Of a DNA stretch of 64,000 bases, positions 51,775 to 63,200 are shown piece after piece. Location of the stretch: positions 62,001-126,000 of the forward strand of contig CABUZK010000001.1 in NCBI GenBank assembly GCA_902496115.1, in the 5' to 3' direction. The first letter of the stretch is position 1. Each line of letters begins with the position of its first letter. Source of the DNA: an uncultured Collinsella sp. (GTDB taxonomy: Bacteria > Actinomycetota > Coriobacteriia > Coriobacteriales > Coriobacteriaceae). The position numbers were made by a program, and so were the translations under genes. The notes beneath the pieces were generated by a model, which worked only from the letters and a program-made list of their open reading frames with translations, ran no database searches and was not told the origin of the DNA.

Positions 51775-54675
51775 CTAAATAAACACGTCGACGAGGATGG
51801 GCATAAGGTTGAGCAGGCCAAACACCAGCGCCACGCCCCATCCGAGCTTAAAGCAGCTGCGCCAGGTACTGCGTGCGAAGGTGTTGTCGATAAGCACCTC
51901 GACAAAGTACGTCGCGGCCATCACGACCAGGGCTACCACCCAGCTCACCGGGTTGCCCCAAACAAAGAACATGCCCACCCACATCAAAAACAGCACGGTC
52001 TCGCACCAGTGCATAAGGGTCATCTTGGCCAGCGTGCCGCCGCTCATCTCGGTGGCGACGCCCTGAACGATCTCCTGATGCGCGTGATGCGAGTACGAAA
52101 GATCGAACGGCGACTTGCGCAGCTTGATGGTAAGTACCGCGAGCAGCGCGAGGAAAATGGGCGCGCTGTACACGATGATGGGGGCCGACTGCCCCGTCAC
52201 GGCGATGGAATCGAAGCTGTCGGTGGCAAGGTACAGGCCCACGCTCATCAGCAGAACGGCGGGCTCGTAACTCATGACCTGCAGCAGCTCGCGGTCGGCA
52301 CCGACCTGGGCAAACGGGCTTTGCGTCGAGGCGGACGCCAGCACCACAAAGATCGCGGCGAGCGTCACCATAAAAGCGCACAGCAGCGTGTTGGAGCCCG
52401 ACACAAAGATGCCGCCGCCCACCACGGTAAAGATGAGCGCACACGCCATGTAGGTATCGTCCATGGTGTTTACGCTGGCGGGGGCCTTGCGCAGGAGTTT
52501 GGCAACGTCGTAGAAAGGCTGGAGCAGGCGCGGACCCACGCGGCCCTGCATACGGGCCGAAAGCTTGCGGTCGATGCCGTCGATCAGGCCACCAACCAAA
52601 GGCGCCAGCAAGGCAAACGCCACGGTACCAATAAAGATGCCCACGACGCCCGAACCTTCAAAATACTTGCCGCGCAGCACCGAGGGCGCGCTCATGGCAA
52701 GCCGCTCGGGTCCAATCCACGCGCAACACAGCAGCGCAAACAAGATAATGCTGCAGCACACGACGCTACCTGCGGGGCCAATACGCTTCTCGCCAAGAGC
52801 GTCCTCCGAGTACCAATTGCGCTTTTCGGCCTTCACCTCGTGTCCCATCGAGCCGCGGAAATGGCGATATTTGTCGGTTCCCACGCCCGAAAGGTACACG
52901 TTGACGTGCGGCTTATTGCTCACGCGGAACGACGTCAGCAGCACCACGGCGATAAACGCCACGATAACCACCATCAGATACATGGCGTCCTTGCCGATAA
53001 CGTACGGCACGCGGCCAAACACCATGGCCAAGTAAGGCGACACCAGACCGCTCGAGATAACCGGGAACGCCACGCAGCACAGAATCAGCAGCGCGGCGAT
53101 GGTGTTGAGCGCCATCCATTCGGTCTTATGGACATTGACCTCAACGTTTTGAGCCGTGGGGTCGACGCCCGAAAGCTTGGCAAGCCACTTGCCCCAGAAG
53201 TAAAACGTCGCGGCTGAGCCAAAGGCAAGCACCATGATCATGAGCACGTTGCCGGTCTGCGCAAACGCCACCAGGGCGCCCCACTTGGACACGAGCATGC
53301 CAAACGGCGCCACGAACATGCCCATGATGCCCAGCATCATCAGACGCGTCAGGTGCGGCATGCGGCTGAACATACCGTCCATGTCCTCGATATTGCGGCT
53401 GCCGATATGATGCTCGGCCGTGCCCACGCACAGGAACAGCAGCGACTTGGCCACCGTGTGGAACAGGATCAGGAAGATGGCGGCCCACACGGCCTCGGGC
53501 GCGCCGACGCCCAGGCAGGCACTGATGAGGCCCAGGTTGGAAATGGTGGAGTATGCGAGCACGCGTTTGGCGTTGCTCTGCGAGATGGCCATGAGGGCAG
53601 CGAGCAAAAACGTGATGGCACCCACGCTCGTGACCATAAAGCCGGTCACGGGATAGATGGCATAGAGCGGGCTGAGCTTGACCATCAGGAACACGCCGGC
53701 TTTGACCATGGTTGACGAGTGCAGCAGGGCGCTCGTGGGCGTGGGGGCGACCATGGCGCCGAGCAGCCAAGTGTGGAACGGCATCTGTGCGGCCTTGGTG
53801 AGTGCGGCGAGCGACAGCAGGATGACCGGCATCACCAGCAGCGCGGATCGTGCGGTTCCGGCGCCGGAAAGCTCGATCATGCCCGAGATGGTCAGCGGCA
53901 TGCCGTTAACGTGCAGGTACATGAGTCCGGCCAAAAACGCGATGCCACCCAGCATGTTGAGGATGATCTGGGTGAAGGCGTTCTTGATGGCCTCGGGCGT
54001 GCGCGTGTAGCCAATCATAAGGAACGAGCACACGGTGGTGATTTCCCAGCCGCAGAACAGCCACTCAAGGTTGTCGCTCGTCACGATGACGAACATGGCC
54101 GAGAGGAACAGGAACATAAGCGCCAGGAACTGCGGGCGTCGGTCGGGCGCGGTCTGCCCGCGCAGCGCGGCCTCGTGCTCGTCGTGGGCCTGGAAGTCCT
54201 TCATGTAGCCCAGGGCATACACGCAGATAAGGCTGCCGACGATACCGACGGCGAGGACCATGATCACGCTCATGTAATCCAGGTAGAGCGGCGTTGCCGT
54301 GACGGCTTCGGCCGCGGGCAGCGTCATGGCTGCAAAGGCGAGCGAGCCCACCAGCTGGACTATGCCGAGCACCGTGGTGAGCGCGTTCCTATTGGTGAGC
54401 GCGTTCCTATATTTGAACGCGTTGTACAGGATGACGGCGCACAGAATGACATCGATGGCGGAGCTGATGATCGAGAGCACATGCGAGGTGTCGGAGGCAA
54501 CCTCAAAGCTCTGCGGGCCCGCGCCAAAAAACATGACGGCGACTACAACTGTCACCGCCATAATGATGCCGGAACCTATGAGCCCCACCGCATCGCGGGC
54601 GCGGTCACCGCGCGCGAGCAGCATGCCCAGCGCCGGTACCAGCGGAAACAGGGTAAGGAAATACAGTAGCGTCAT
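51775..54675 (-). CDS. Fused membrane subunit: antiporter-like EchA/NuoL plus EchB/NuoH
   Basis: 966 residues. The first about 640 residues are an EchA/HyfB/NuoL-type ion-pumping unit with about 15 helices and the conserved charged helix in LEWLFCGWEITTVCSFLMIG, HTWLLGAMVAPTPTSALLHS and Lys/His residues of the channel. The last about 300 residues (from about 670) are a full NuoH/EchB: DRKLSARMQGRVGPRLLQP, then MSYEPAVLLMSVG and FDLSYSHHAHQEIVQG. No stop or frameshift separates them. These are normally two genes. First gene of the operon; GGGGGAG upstream. Confidence 0.88.
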   Translation of the reverse strand: MTLLYFLTLFPLVPALGMLLARGDRARDAVGLIGSGIIMAVTVVVAVMFFGAGPQSFEVASDTSHVLSIISSAIDVILCAVILYNAFKYRNALTNRNALTTVLGIVQLVGSLAFAAMTLPAAEAVTATPLYLDYMSVIMVLAVGIVGSLICVYALGYMKDFQAHDEHEAALRGQTAPDRRPQFLALMFLFLSAMFVIVTSDNLEWLFCGWEITTVCSFLMIGYTRTPEAIKNAFTQIILNMLGGIAFLAGLMYLHVNGMPLTISGMIELSGAGTARSALLVMPVILLSLAALTKAAQMPFHTWLLGAMVAPTPTSALLHSSTMVKAGVFLMVKLSPLYAIYPVTGFMVTSVGAITFLLAALMAISQSNAKRVLAYSTISNLGLISACLGVGAPEAVWAAIFLILFHTVAKSLLFLCVGTAEHHIGSRNIEDMDGMFSRMPHLTRLMMLGIMGMFVAPFGMLVSKWGALVAFAQTGNVLMIMVLAFGSAATFYFWGKWLAKLSGVDPTAQNVEVNVHKTEWMALNTIAALLILCCVAFPVISSGLVSPYLAMVFGRVPYVIGKDAMYLMVVIVAFIAVVLLTSFRVSNKPHVNVYLSGVGTDKYRHFRGSMGHEVKAEKRNWYSEDALGEKRIGPAGSVVCCSIILFALLCCAWIGPERLAMSAPSVLRGKYFEGSGVVGIFIGTVAFALLAPLVGGLIDGIDRKLSARMQGRVGPRLLQPFYDVAKLLRKAPASVNTMDDTYMACALIFTVVGGGIFVSGSNTLLCAFMVTLAAIFVVLASASTQSPFAQVGADRELLQVMSYEPAVLLMSVGLYLATDSFDSIAVTGQSAPIIVYSAPIFLALLAVLTIKLRKSPFDLSYSHHAHQEIVQGVATEMSGGTLAKMTLMHWCETVLFLMWVGMFFVWGNPVSWVVALVVMAATYFVEVLIDNTFARSTWRSCFKLGWGVALVFGLLNLMPILVDVFI

Positions 54676-54855
54676 ACCATCACTCCCCCATGCAAAAACG
54701 CTGCAATTGTTTAACGTTATAGCTCAATTGAGGAGTAGCGGCGGCGGGTTTTCGGTCAACTGGGGAGTTTTAGGCGTACGGGGTAAGGGCACGTCCGCAT
54801 TGGAGCAGAGGGGCGGCAAGAAAAATGCGCCCCTGTGGGCGCACCATCCCGTTCG
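54676..54855 (-). promoter_or_regulatory. Upstream region of the hydrogenase operon
   Basis: A minus-strand TATAAC box (54721-54716) lies about 40 bases before the start codon, overlapped by the palindrome ctcaattgag (54723-54732). No convincing -35 was found. A redox or anaerobic regulator could bind here, but neither the FNR nor the Rex consensus is clearly met. Confidence 0.3.
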
Positions 54856-55251
54856 CTATTCCGCCTTTTTAACGCGCGGCTTGCGGCCGCGCGGCTTATC
54901 GACCAGCGCGGACTCACCGCTCTCGCGATACTGGCGGCACCAAGCCTTGACTGAAGACTCGCTGGGAATCTTGTGCTTGATCATGGCCTCGCGAACCGTC
55001 AGGCCGTTTTCCAAACGGTCCTTAACCACGGCGAGCTTTACGTCGTACGAATAGGTGTGATGACGAGCGCCCGCATTGAGCACGGCGTCGGCACCGCCCA
55101 CGGCATATGCGCGGGCCCACTGACGAGCCGTGGCCTGGGGAATGCCAAGCTTTGCGGCGAGGGCGCGGTGACCGACCCCCTCTTGGAGGATCTCGACGGC
55201 GCGCTGCCTAACCTCGGGCGCATGCGCGCGAGTCCTTGTTGCTTCTGACAT
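54856..55251 (-). CDS. Helix-turn-helix protein resembling IS3-type OrfA, without OrfB
   Basis: 131 residues from the ATG at 55251 (a GTG at 55260 is possible). Two helix-turn-helix units: HRALAAKLGIPQATARQWARAY (written in parts, about 30-52) and LTVREAMIKHKIPSESSVKAWCRQYR (about 87-112). The end is basic (KPRGRKPRVKKAE). This is the form of the first ORF of IS3-family elements. No OrfB, terminal inverted repeats or target duplication are visible, so it may be a domesticated DNA-binding protein or an IS remnant. Confidence 0.65.
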   Translation of the reverse strand: MSEATRTRAHAPEVRQRAVEILQEGVGHRALAAKLGIPQATARQWARAYAVGGADAVLNAGARHHTYSYDVKLAVVKDRLENGLTVREAMIKHKIPSESSVKAWCRQYRESGESALVDKPRGRKPRVKKAE

Positions 55252-55631
55252 GCCTGCCACTTCTTAGCCTTAACCGTTAATCTGCTTTCTTACGTGCTTG
55301 TTAGATAGTAGCATTTTGCTGTTCCCGCGTAACAGTTAATTGAAAATCGTAACGGCGGTATCTGGTCATTTGCTATTCATTTGCAACAGTTCTTTAGGTT
55401 TTATTTACGCAGCTAGTTAGCTCGCGACTCATTGACGGTGTTTTACCAACCAAATTGGTATCTTTTTGTTTGGCTGGTATGGTTTGTTTAATTATTAACC
55501 CCTCGTCAGTCCGCACCTAACATGTCAGCTTTCCACTTGCTTCCCAACTTTCCAGCTTTCCACCTTAAGTGGTAAGTTACGTGGAAAGCTGGAAAGAAGT
55601 TGGGAGACCGAGGCATGGGCGACGGACAGCC
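55252..55631. other. 380-base AT-rich gap with repeat
   Basis: Noticeably AT-rich compared with its surroundings. It holds the promoter region of the OrfA-like gene (cgtaacagttaattg-type words near 55280 and 55330) and, at its right end, the 51-nt repeat at 55546-55596. No further gene was seen. Confidence 0.5.
55546..55596. repeat. 51-nt direct repeat, left copy
   Basis: aactttccagctttccacct and its continuation match 57154-57204 with three mismatches in the same orientation. Each copy is itself an inverted repeat (ctttccagctttccac with gtggaaagctggaaag). Confidence 0.85.
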
Positions 55632-57101
55632 CTACTTCGCAAGTCGATACCGCTGTCGCGGGCTGCGCGGAGGCTCCATCGCCTCAATCTTGCCCGCACC
55701 AATCAAGCCTTTTATGTGGTTGGAAACGGCGCTCCTGCTCAAACCCGAAGCGTCGGTGAGCTCCTTGGTCGAGGCCGAAGAATGTGTTGCCAGGTAATCC
55801 AAGATTGCCTCGTCCACATGCCCCGCAGACGTCACCTGTTCCGCCCGCATTATCTTTCGCTTATCGAACGTCAGCGAAAAAGAAACCGTCGAGTTCTTTG
55901 GTTCGGGCGGCAGCATGTTTGCCCGCTCGAGCTGCTCACCTATCTCCTGATAACCAGTGCCGCGATTTTCGACCACGTAGCCACCACCTGGGAACGGCGT
56001 GGTCTCGAGGATATTTGAAAGGAACTGGTTTCTGGATGACGAAACTCCAGAAACTCCCAGCGAATCGATCGTTACATCGCCGTACAGCCCGCCAGGATTG
56101 AGAATCTCGACGCGGTCGATATACAGGTTGACCTGCACTTGTGAGCCGCGCGCGGCGGAAGAGTAGTCGCGGTGCATAAGCGCGTTCGCTACCGCTTCGC
56201 GCAGCGCCACGGGCGGATAATCGGGCACATCTTTCCGGAACGCACCCTCGATAACCGCGGCGTTTCGAGTGTTTCTCGCAACGGCGGCAAGCACGTCCTC
56301 AATCATGAAAGGGATCGAACCCAAAATGGTCTGAGAATCCACAAAACGCTTGTTATCGCTTACTCGCTGCGTTTTTGTAGTCCCGGGGTACGCCGTAAAG
56401 GTCACATTAAGACGTGGGAAGAACTTTTGCGGAAACCGTCCCATCGCGACAATTGCGGCAAGCGTCGGCACGATTGCGTCGTCCACCCTTTTGGTCACAT
56501 GCAGGTCAAGGAGAATCTCATCGTCGCTCCTGTTACCCAAAATCCTGGGGTGCAGCTCGCGCTGACGTTTTATAAACCCTTGCAAAAGATCGGCGTCAAG
56601 GTCATCGAGCGTGGCACCTTCGACCGGCTCGTCGTCATATGTAGGCTGAACATGCCCCTCCATAAAGCGATCGATTTCGTAGGGAGTCATGCGCCGGTCG
56701 CCGTCGCCCGTACGGATAAAGGACGAATCGTACATGCCGCGCGCCGCAATGTAGCAGGGCTTATCGCGTGGATGCATCTCATTGATGCGCGCGCAAAGCA
56801 CCAGCTTACCCTCGAAGGGGAGCACTTGGATATCCGGCCTCACAACGGGCGTCAGCTTTTCACATGCAGAAGAGAGGGCGTCTTGCATCTTGCGGGCATC
56901 AAAACCCTCGACGGGCATAAACCCGTTCTTTTCGGAAATGCCGAGGATGATAAAGCCGCCCTGCGCGTTGGAAAATGCCGAAAGCGTCTCGACGATGCTT
57001 TTGGGGAGCGCGCCCTTGGCTTCTTTTACTTCGTACTGCTGGGTGTCGTTTCCTATTGCCCGCAGATGATGGATAATCTGCGCCAACCACTCCTCATTCA
57101 T
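55632..57101 (-). CDS. AlbA/Schlafen-type ATP-binding protein with winged-helix end
   Basis: 489 residues from the ATG at 57101 with GGGAGG upstream; the longer frame enters the flanking repeat. AlbA_2 (SLFN-like) domain (about 25-140, YEVKEAKGALPKSIVETLSA and AQGGFIILGI). Then a GHKL-type ATPase section (about 310-420): PPVALREAVANALMHRDYSS, NPGGLYGDV, RNQFLSNIL, RGTGYQEI. A C-terminal helix-turn-helix follows (about 440-485). Such proteins are lone transcription-regulator or defence-associated genes. It is flanked by 51-nt direct repeats. Confidence 0.85.
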   Translation of the reverse strand: MNEEWLAQIIHHLRAIGNDTQQYEVKEAKGALPKSIVETLSAFSNAQGGFIILGISEKNGFMPVEGFDARKMQDALSSACEKLTPVVRPDIQVLPFEGKLVLCARINEMHPRDKPCYIAARGMYDSSFIRTGDGDRRMTPYEIDRFMEGHVQPTYDDEPVEGATLDDLDADLLQGFIKRQRELHPRILGNRSDDEILLDLHVTKRVDDAIVPTLAAIVAMGRFPQKFFPRLNVTFTAYPGTTKTQRVSDNKRFVDSQTILGSIPFMIEDVLAAVARNTRNAAVIEGAFRKDVPDYPPVALREAVANALMHRDYSSAARGSQVQVNLYIDRVEILNPGGLYGDVTIDSLGVSGVSSSRNQFLSNILETTPFPGGGYVVENRGTGYQEIGEQLERANMLPPEPKNSTVSFSLTFDKRKIMRAEQVTSAGHVDEAILDYLATHSSASTKELTDASGLSRSAVSNHIKGLIGAGKIEAMEPPRSPRQRYRLAK

Positions 57102-57153
57102 GCCGAACCTCCCAACTTTCCAGCTTTCCACCTAACTTACCAGCTTTCCACTT

Positions 57154-57204
57154 AACTTTCCAGCTTTCCACCTTGAGTGGTAAGTTAAGTGGACAGCTGG
57201 AAAG
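57154..57204. repeat. 51-nt direct repeat, right copy
   Basis: Counterpart of 55546-55596. Two extra truncated units (ccagctttccac) precede it at 57119-57153, so the array has grown on this side. Confidence 0.85.
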
Positions 57205-57240
57205 TTGGTGGAGAGCTGGGGCAGCAGTAGGCCAAGCGAA

Positions 57241-57275
57241 CAAGAAAAAGGGCGGCAACCGGGTGGTTGCCGCCC
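57241..57275 (-). terminator. Rho-independent terminator of the second giant surface gene
   Basis: Arms gggcggcaacc (57250-57260) and ggttgccgccc (57265-57275), then CTTTTTCTT on the minus strand, 9 bases past the stop. Confidence 0.85.
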
Positions 57276-57284
57276 CTCGCGTAG

Positions 57285-60200
57285 CTAGTTGGTTTTCGTC
57301 TCGTGCCGAATGCCCTCGGTGTTGATGCGCGCTAGCGTGTACGTCACGTAGTCGGAGTGCGAATAGCCATCAAGGTTGCTAACGTTGACCGGTGTGTCGT
57401 CGACAACGTTGCCGGTCATAATATTGGCCGTAAGCACCAAGCGGTAGTTTGCGTAAGTTTGGTTCTCACCCTCAACATTCGTATTCACTTTAACGCGGAA
57501 GGCATGCTTAAAGGCAAGGCTGTTGCCGTCGCGCGTGAGGAACGCGCCGTTGGTCTTGGTGTCGGTGAACACATAGCTGTTGCCGTCGGCGGATGCCGCA
57601 CCCGTGCCTAGGTAATCGCTGCCGAGCACCGTAATGTAGTTCGAGATATCGCCGACCGGAGCATAGCCGCCATTATCTTGCCGCTGCTCCAGGCTCAGCG
57701 TGTAGGTCACCGTGTTTGCGGCGTCGATCTTAGCCTCGGCGCCCGTGAGCTTGCTCAGGTCGTAGGTACCCACCAGAGCGATCTCGCCGTCAGCGGACTT
57801 GAGGTCATCGATGTTGATGCCCAACTGGGATTTCTTAGACGCCTCGAGCGCGATGGTCGATGAGCCCACATCCATACGGTAGTAGCCGGCGCCGCCATCG
57901 TTGTATGCCGAGTTGCTACTGGTGCTGAGCGTGTCGGCATGCGTGGAAAGGTACGCGCGGTAGTTGGGTTTGGTGTAGCGGTCGGTGCCGCTGTTCTGCG
58001 AGGCCACGATACCCGCCTGGCAGGCAGGCTCCGTCATGGTGAGCGCGGCCCTCATGGTAACGGTGAAGGCGTTGACATGGTTCTTGGCGATCTCGCGCAG
58101 GCCCGACATATCGATGGGATTACCCTCAGCATCGGTAAGCACCAGTGACATGTCGCCACCGTTCGCAGTCCAACTAAGGCCCGACACCACTGGGGTCTCC
58201 TTCGTGCCGGCCAGATTCCAACCCGACCCGCCCCAGGTGTAGTAGTTATCACCCACCTTAACGTAGAACTCATACGTGCCCTGCGTGCCCGTGGGGTATC
58301 CTACCGAGCCCGCGATGACGCCATCGTGATAGGTGACAAGCGACGAATCGAGCTGATAATACAGCGCGTCAGAGCTCGTGTATTGCTGGCTCGAGTCAAA
58401 CGTCACGGTGTCGCTCACGTTCATGGAAAGCGAATAGGTGGCTTCCTTGAGCTCCATCCGGTTGATGCTGTCCCTGTTGTCGACGAGGTTACGCTTGTTG
58501 TCAACGAGGCTGTGCGTGTAGTTTGATGCCACGCTGTAGGTCGAGGGCGTATTCTGGTGCCCATCCTCGGCAGCCTTGCCGTCGGCTGCTTTCTTGCCTC
58601 GCAGCAGGTAGTTGATGTGCTCGTTGAGGCTCGTGTCCACCGTGGTGGCGGTGTAGCCGTTGACGCCCGCGGACCCCGCCGGCGTGCGCACCACCAAGTA
58701 GAAGTTTTCGCTCTTGGGCTCTTCCTTATCAACGGAGAGGGTATAGAACGTGCCCGTCGCGTCGGAAGAAGTGCGCGCGCGGTAGTACGCGCCATCGACC
58801 TTGGCGCCAGCCATCTTCGCGAGTTCGGCCTGGCTCTTGTCCTTGACCTCGTCATCGGCGAGCTTGACCCAAGCGCCGTCCTTGTCCTCCTTGGCCTCAT
58901 CGGCCTTCACGCCAACGATTTCGCTCAGCCACGGTTCGGTGTAGTAAGCCTTGTTGCCAGCGTCCACAAACTCGGTGAGCTTGACTGACGTCGCGCCACC
59001 CGTGCCCACCGTGTAGTGATATTCGCGGCTGTTGTTGGCCGTGTCCACGAGTGTGAGCTGTGTACCCTCGGGCAGCGTGGCACCGAAGGTAATGCTCTTG
59101 TTGAGCGGACCCATAGAGCCGCCGGCTTCGAGCAGCGTGTTCCAGCCGTAATCGACCGGCTTGCCCCGAGCGCTGCCATAGGTCCAGGTAAGGTAGCCGG
59201 TCATGGTGTCGCCGCTGCTCACAAGTACGTGCTTGTCGTATTTTGTCGCATAGTCGGCAGCCTTGAAGTTCGCACCTTCGGAGTAGGTGGCGGTAAAGTC
59301 GATCTCGAGCATGCGCTTGACGATGATGGGTACCTGTACACGGTAGCTCTGGCCGGCCTCGCTAAAGGTGACCGTAAGCAGCGTGAAGCGCCCCTGCTCA
59401 TTGTCCCAGTCGGTGCTCGCGCGGAATGCCATAGAGCTCGTGCCATTGTTGAGCACCTTGAGCGTGGGCGCTTGCGAGGCGGCTACGTCCTTGACGAAGG
59501 TGCCGTTATCGGCGAGCGAGAAGACCTCGGCGGTGGCGGTCACATGCGCGGTGCTGCCGTTGAGGCGGCGGGCATCGGAGAAGCCGCCATTGGTCACGAT
59601 GTTCAGGTAGCTCTCCACCGTCGTGGTATCGTTGCCCGGAATCACGAGCACGGGGAAGTCAGTTTTGGCCTTCTTGCCCGAAGTAATGTTGTTAGCGTTA
59701 TAGGTGCTACGCGAGCTGTCCGCGCTATAGGTGCTCGTGTTTTGGTATGCGCCGGCATCATTGATGCCGGCGATGTTGGTGTAGGTGTAGCGGCCGGGAA
59801 CGCGGGCACCCGCTTGGCTTTGGATGGTCGTCGCGGTGTCAATGGCGGCGCCGTCGCCAAACAGGTAGCGGTCGGTGGTGTCGCCGTCGGAGGCACGCAC
59901 CGCCAGCGTGCTCACGGGCCTCGTGGTCACGTACGGACTCGTTGCCGTGGTAGCAGTATCGCCTGCGCCGTAAAGCGTTTTGTTCTCGTTGGGCGCGGCA
60001 GCCGTGCCGTTGTAGTCGCCGAAGGCAATATAAGTTTTCTCGTTAACAGCAGCCGTATTCGTATTGGTCGTGTAAACCATCGGCGGCAGGTCGCTCGTGG
60101 TCTTGCCACTACCGGGCTTTACTTCCACGCCCGCTGCGGAAAGGCTGTACTTACCATCCCCCGTGTCAACCTCGCCCAAGAGTACGCCCTGGGTTTTGCC

Positions 60201-63200
60201 CGCATTGTAGCTATTGCTGTCCATGAGCACGTTTAACAGATGGAACTGGCCGCGCCCGTCGCCCATAATGCCGCCGTTGGACCTTTCGCTAAACGTGGTG
60301 TTGGATACCTTTGTGTTGGTAACGTCAATGACGACGGATCCGCTGTTACTCGCGTTATTCGCGCCCAGCAGACCGCCGCTCCAGTTACCCTTAATCGTAG
60401 CGTTCTCGATCGCGATGTTGTTGCAGGCTATATTCACATTGCTGAAGAAGTAGCCGATAAGCCCGCCCGAGCATTTGCCGGTGCCGGCGATGCTGACATT
60501 CTTGACACTGCAGTCGTCGAACCAGTACTTGTTGGGGCTACCGCTACTCGTAACCTCACCAATCAGGCCGCCCGCATTGTAGATGCTATTGTTCGTTCCG
60601 GCCTTATCGCCGATGACGGCGTTCTCGGTGCCGTTTCCGCCATCAATGCGCACGTTGCTCATAGAAATAACGCCGCCACGGGCGCGTCCGACCACGCCGC
60701 CGGCGCCCATATGGTCATCGGAGTTCGACCCGGTGGCTAGCACGTTTACCCCAGAGATGACTGCCGTGCACGACGACTGGGCCGCTGTGGTGGTGCCGAT
60801 GTTGGTGTTGACCGAGATATCGCTTCTTTCGACATAGCCGAGCACGCCGCCCACGTAGGGCACTGTCCCTGTGGCAGTTATGGTCGAGTTTTTGCCAACG
60901 GTCCTTTCGCTCACCCCTGTGCCTGCGGTTGTCCACACACCGCACGCCGAGGCGACCGTACCCACATAGCCACCGACATTCTTCTCGCCCGTGACGTTAA
61001 GGCCAGTGTATGAGCAGTCATAGAGATACGCGGGGCCCCACCCGTCCCCGAACTCGACCATATAGGTTCTGTCTTCGCTCGTAGTTCGTCTGGCGCGGCC
61101 CGAGCTGCCAAGAAGCCCTCCTACGCTCTTTGCGCCCGACACGGTGCAGTTCTTCATCTGCACGTTGCGGTAGATGCCGCACGTGCCGTCGCCGTAGTTG
61201 GCCGTTGCACCCGCCAAAAGGCCGGCACCGGTAAGGTCGTTCGGCGCTTCTCCTGGTTTGGCTTCGCCGTTGGTGTCGATATAGGTGAGCGCTACGTTGC
61301 AGTTGCTAAAGGTGAGGTCTTTGACCTGCGCGCCGTCGTTCGCGGTGACGCTCTGCCCCACATTGGTGGAGGTGAACATCACGGTGCTGAATAGACCACC
61401 CACGCCCGAGACCTTATAGTCGTCGTCGGCGTATTCGACGACGCCGTAGGCGGTGCCTTCGGTACCCACCGTGATGGTGGCGCCGTTACCGTCGATCGTG
61501 GCTACGTGCGGCGTAATACGGTCGCGGTCGGTGCCCGGCTGGTTCGAATTGCAGGCATTGGAATAGTAGCGGCCGTTTAGGCCCACGTACCCCGTGCCGT
61601 AGTCGGTCATATCGTAGGTGTCGCCCTGCTTGAACTCCAAGCTCATGCCGATCGATTTCGACGCGCACACATAGCCCGTTTGGTAGTCGGCAGCGTAGGA
61701 CGCCACCAGGTAGGGCGAATTTACATCGTCATCATGGTCGAGCGGGCCGTGCCACCCCTGCTTGCCGGGGGCCTTCTGGTCGTCGTTTTTGGCGATTTCG
61801 AAATCGCCGGCAGCACTCTCAGGCTTGCCCACATTTGCGTAGTTAGCATTCCGTACCTTGCCATATTCCTTGTTGCCAAACAGGTAGCCGCATATCGCCG
61901 GGTCTTGCGAATCGCTGCCCCAGTAAGCCTTGGAACCGCGGAACACGCCATTATTGGAGTAGTTGGTATGTGCCGCGCCAGCACCCGCACCCGAGCTGAT
62001 GATGGCCGAGAGCACCAAAAGGCCCTGGGCGTTTTTCACCATGGTCACAGGAGCCTCGGCGTTAGTGCCGAGGTACTTGTTGTCGGTGCCCGTGGTGGTG
62101 ACACAGGGGGTTCTTTTTTTTGTGAGCTCGTTAATCTGGTAGTTAGCGTTACCGTTTTCAACCTTACAGCCCTCGCTAAAGGCATAGCCATCAATCACGC
62201 GACCGACGTAGGGATTGTTGTAGAGATCAAAGTTGCCCTTTCCCAGACCACGAGATTTGTCACCAGTTCCAGCACGCCAGGAAGATTTTCCGCTTTTGTC
62301 CATATTGCGGAAAATCACGCCGCCACCCGCAATGGCACCGACGTAGCCACCAATGGGAACAAGATGCGGCTTGTCGCCACCGCCCGTGACGGTAAATCCC
62401 GTTGTAGGGTTTTCGGCCGTCGTCCCATTAACGACCACGCCATCGATAATGTTATCGCCACCAAGGATGCAGCCGACAACGCCACCGAAAAACGCCGTCG
62501 GAACGCCGTCGGCATCCTTGGCAGAATAAGTAATAGTCGCCGACGCGTTCACATAGCGAATATTCAGATCGCGCACCACGCTGCCGTAACTATAGGGAAT
62601 AAGGCCGCGAAGCGAACCCTCGTTATTCTCTATCTTGATGGTTGCGTTTTTATTATCACTGCCAAAGTTGCCAACGATGACGCCCCTAAACGGGTTGGCC
62701 CTATTTCCAAAACCGCCAAACGATGCGCCGTCGAGAGTAATCGTATTGCCCTCAGTAGGCTCGATGCTGTAATACGCGCTCTGCATATAGCGGTGCATGG
62801 TTTCGTCGCTCAGCGTCTGCGGGGAATTGGTCGACGCGTCTCCGGTCTTCTTCTCCCATTTATTATCGGTACCGTTCGCCTGCTTGTAGACGTACGTAAC
62901 CTCATTGTCGGTCGAGTGATCGCTGCTGCGGCGAGTGCAGAGCCTACCCTGGTCGGCGACAATGGTGACCTCCCAGCCGTCAAGCGCCGTCATGTTATTA
63001 ATGTAGTTGGCAATGGCATTCATCTCCGCCGCGTTTGTGACGGAATAAGGATCGCCGTAGGTACCACATCCCATTACCAGCTTTGGAATGCGCTGGTTGA
63101 CTTTAATTTCGTGATACTGGACGCCATCCTCGGCGGCTTTTCCCTTGTAAACATAAGGAAGGTAGTCACCGAACCAAGGCCTGACGTCACCGTCCTTCTT

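Noticed and set aside
48986..54675. NADH:quinone oxidoreductase (complex I) assignment for the operon
   Set aside because: The large subunit retains both CxxC pairs for the Ni-Fe site, which NuoD lacks, and there are no NADH-binding NuoE/F/G genes.
54716..54744. FNR or Rex site upstream of the hydrogenase operon
   Set aside because: ctcaattgag and the neighbouring ttgtttaac resemble parts of such sites, but the half-site spacing and symmetry do not fit either consensus.
54856..55631. Complete IS3-family insertion sequence
   Set aside because: Only an OrfA-like frame is present; no OrfB with a DDE core, no terminal inverted repeats and no target duplication were found.
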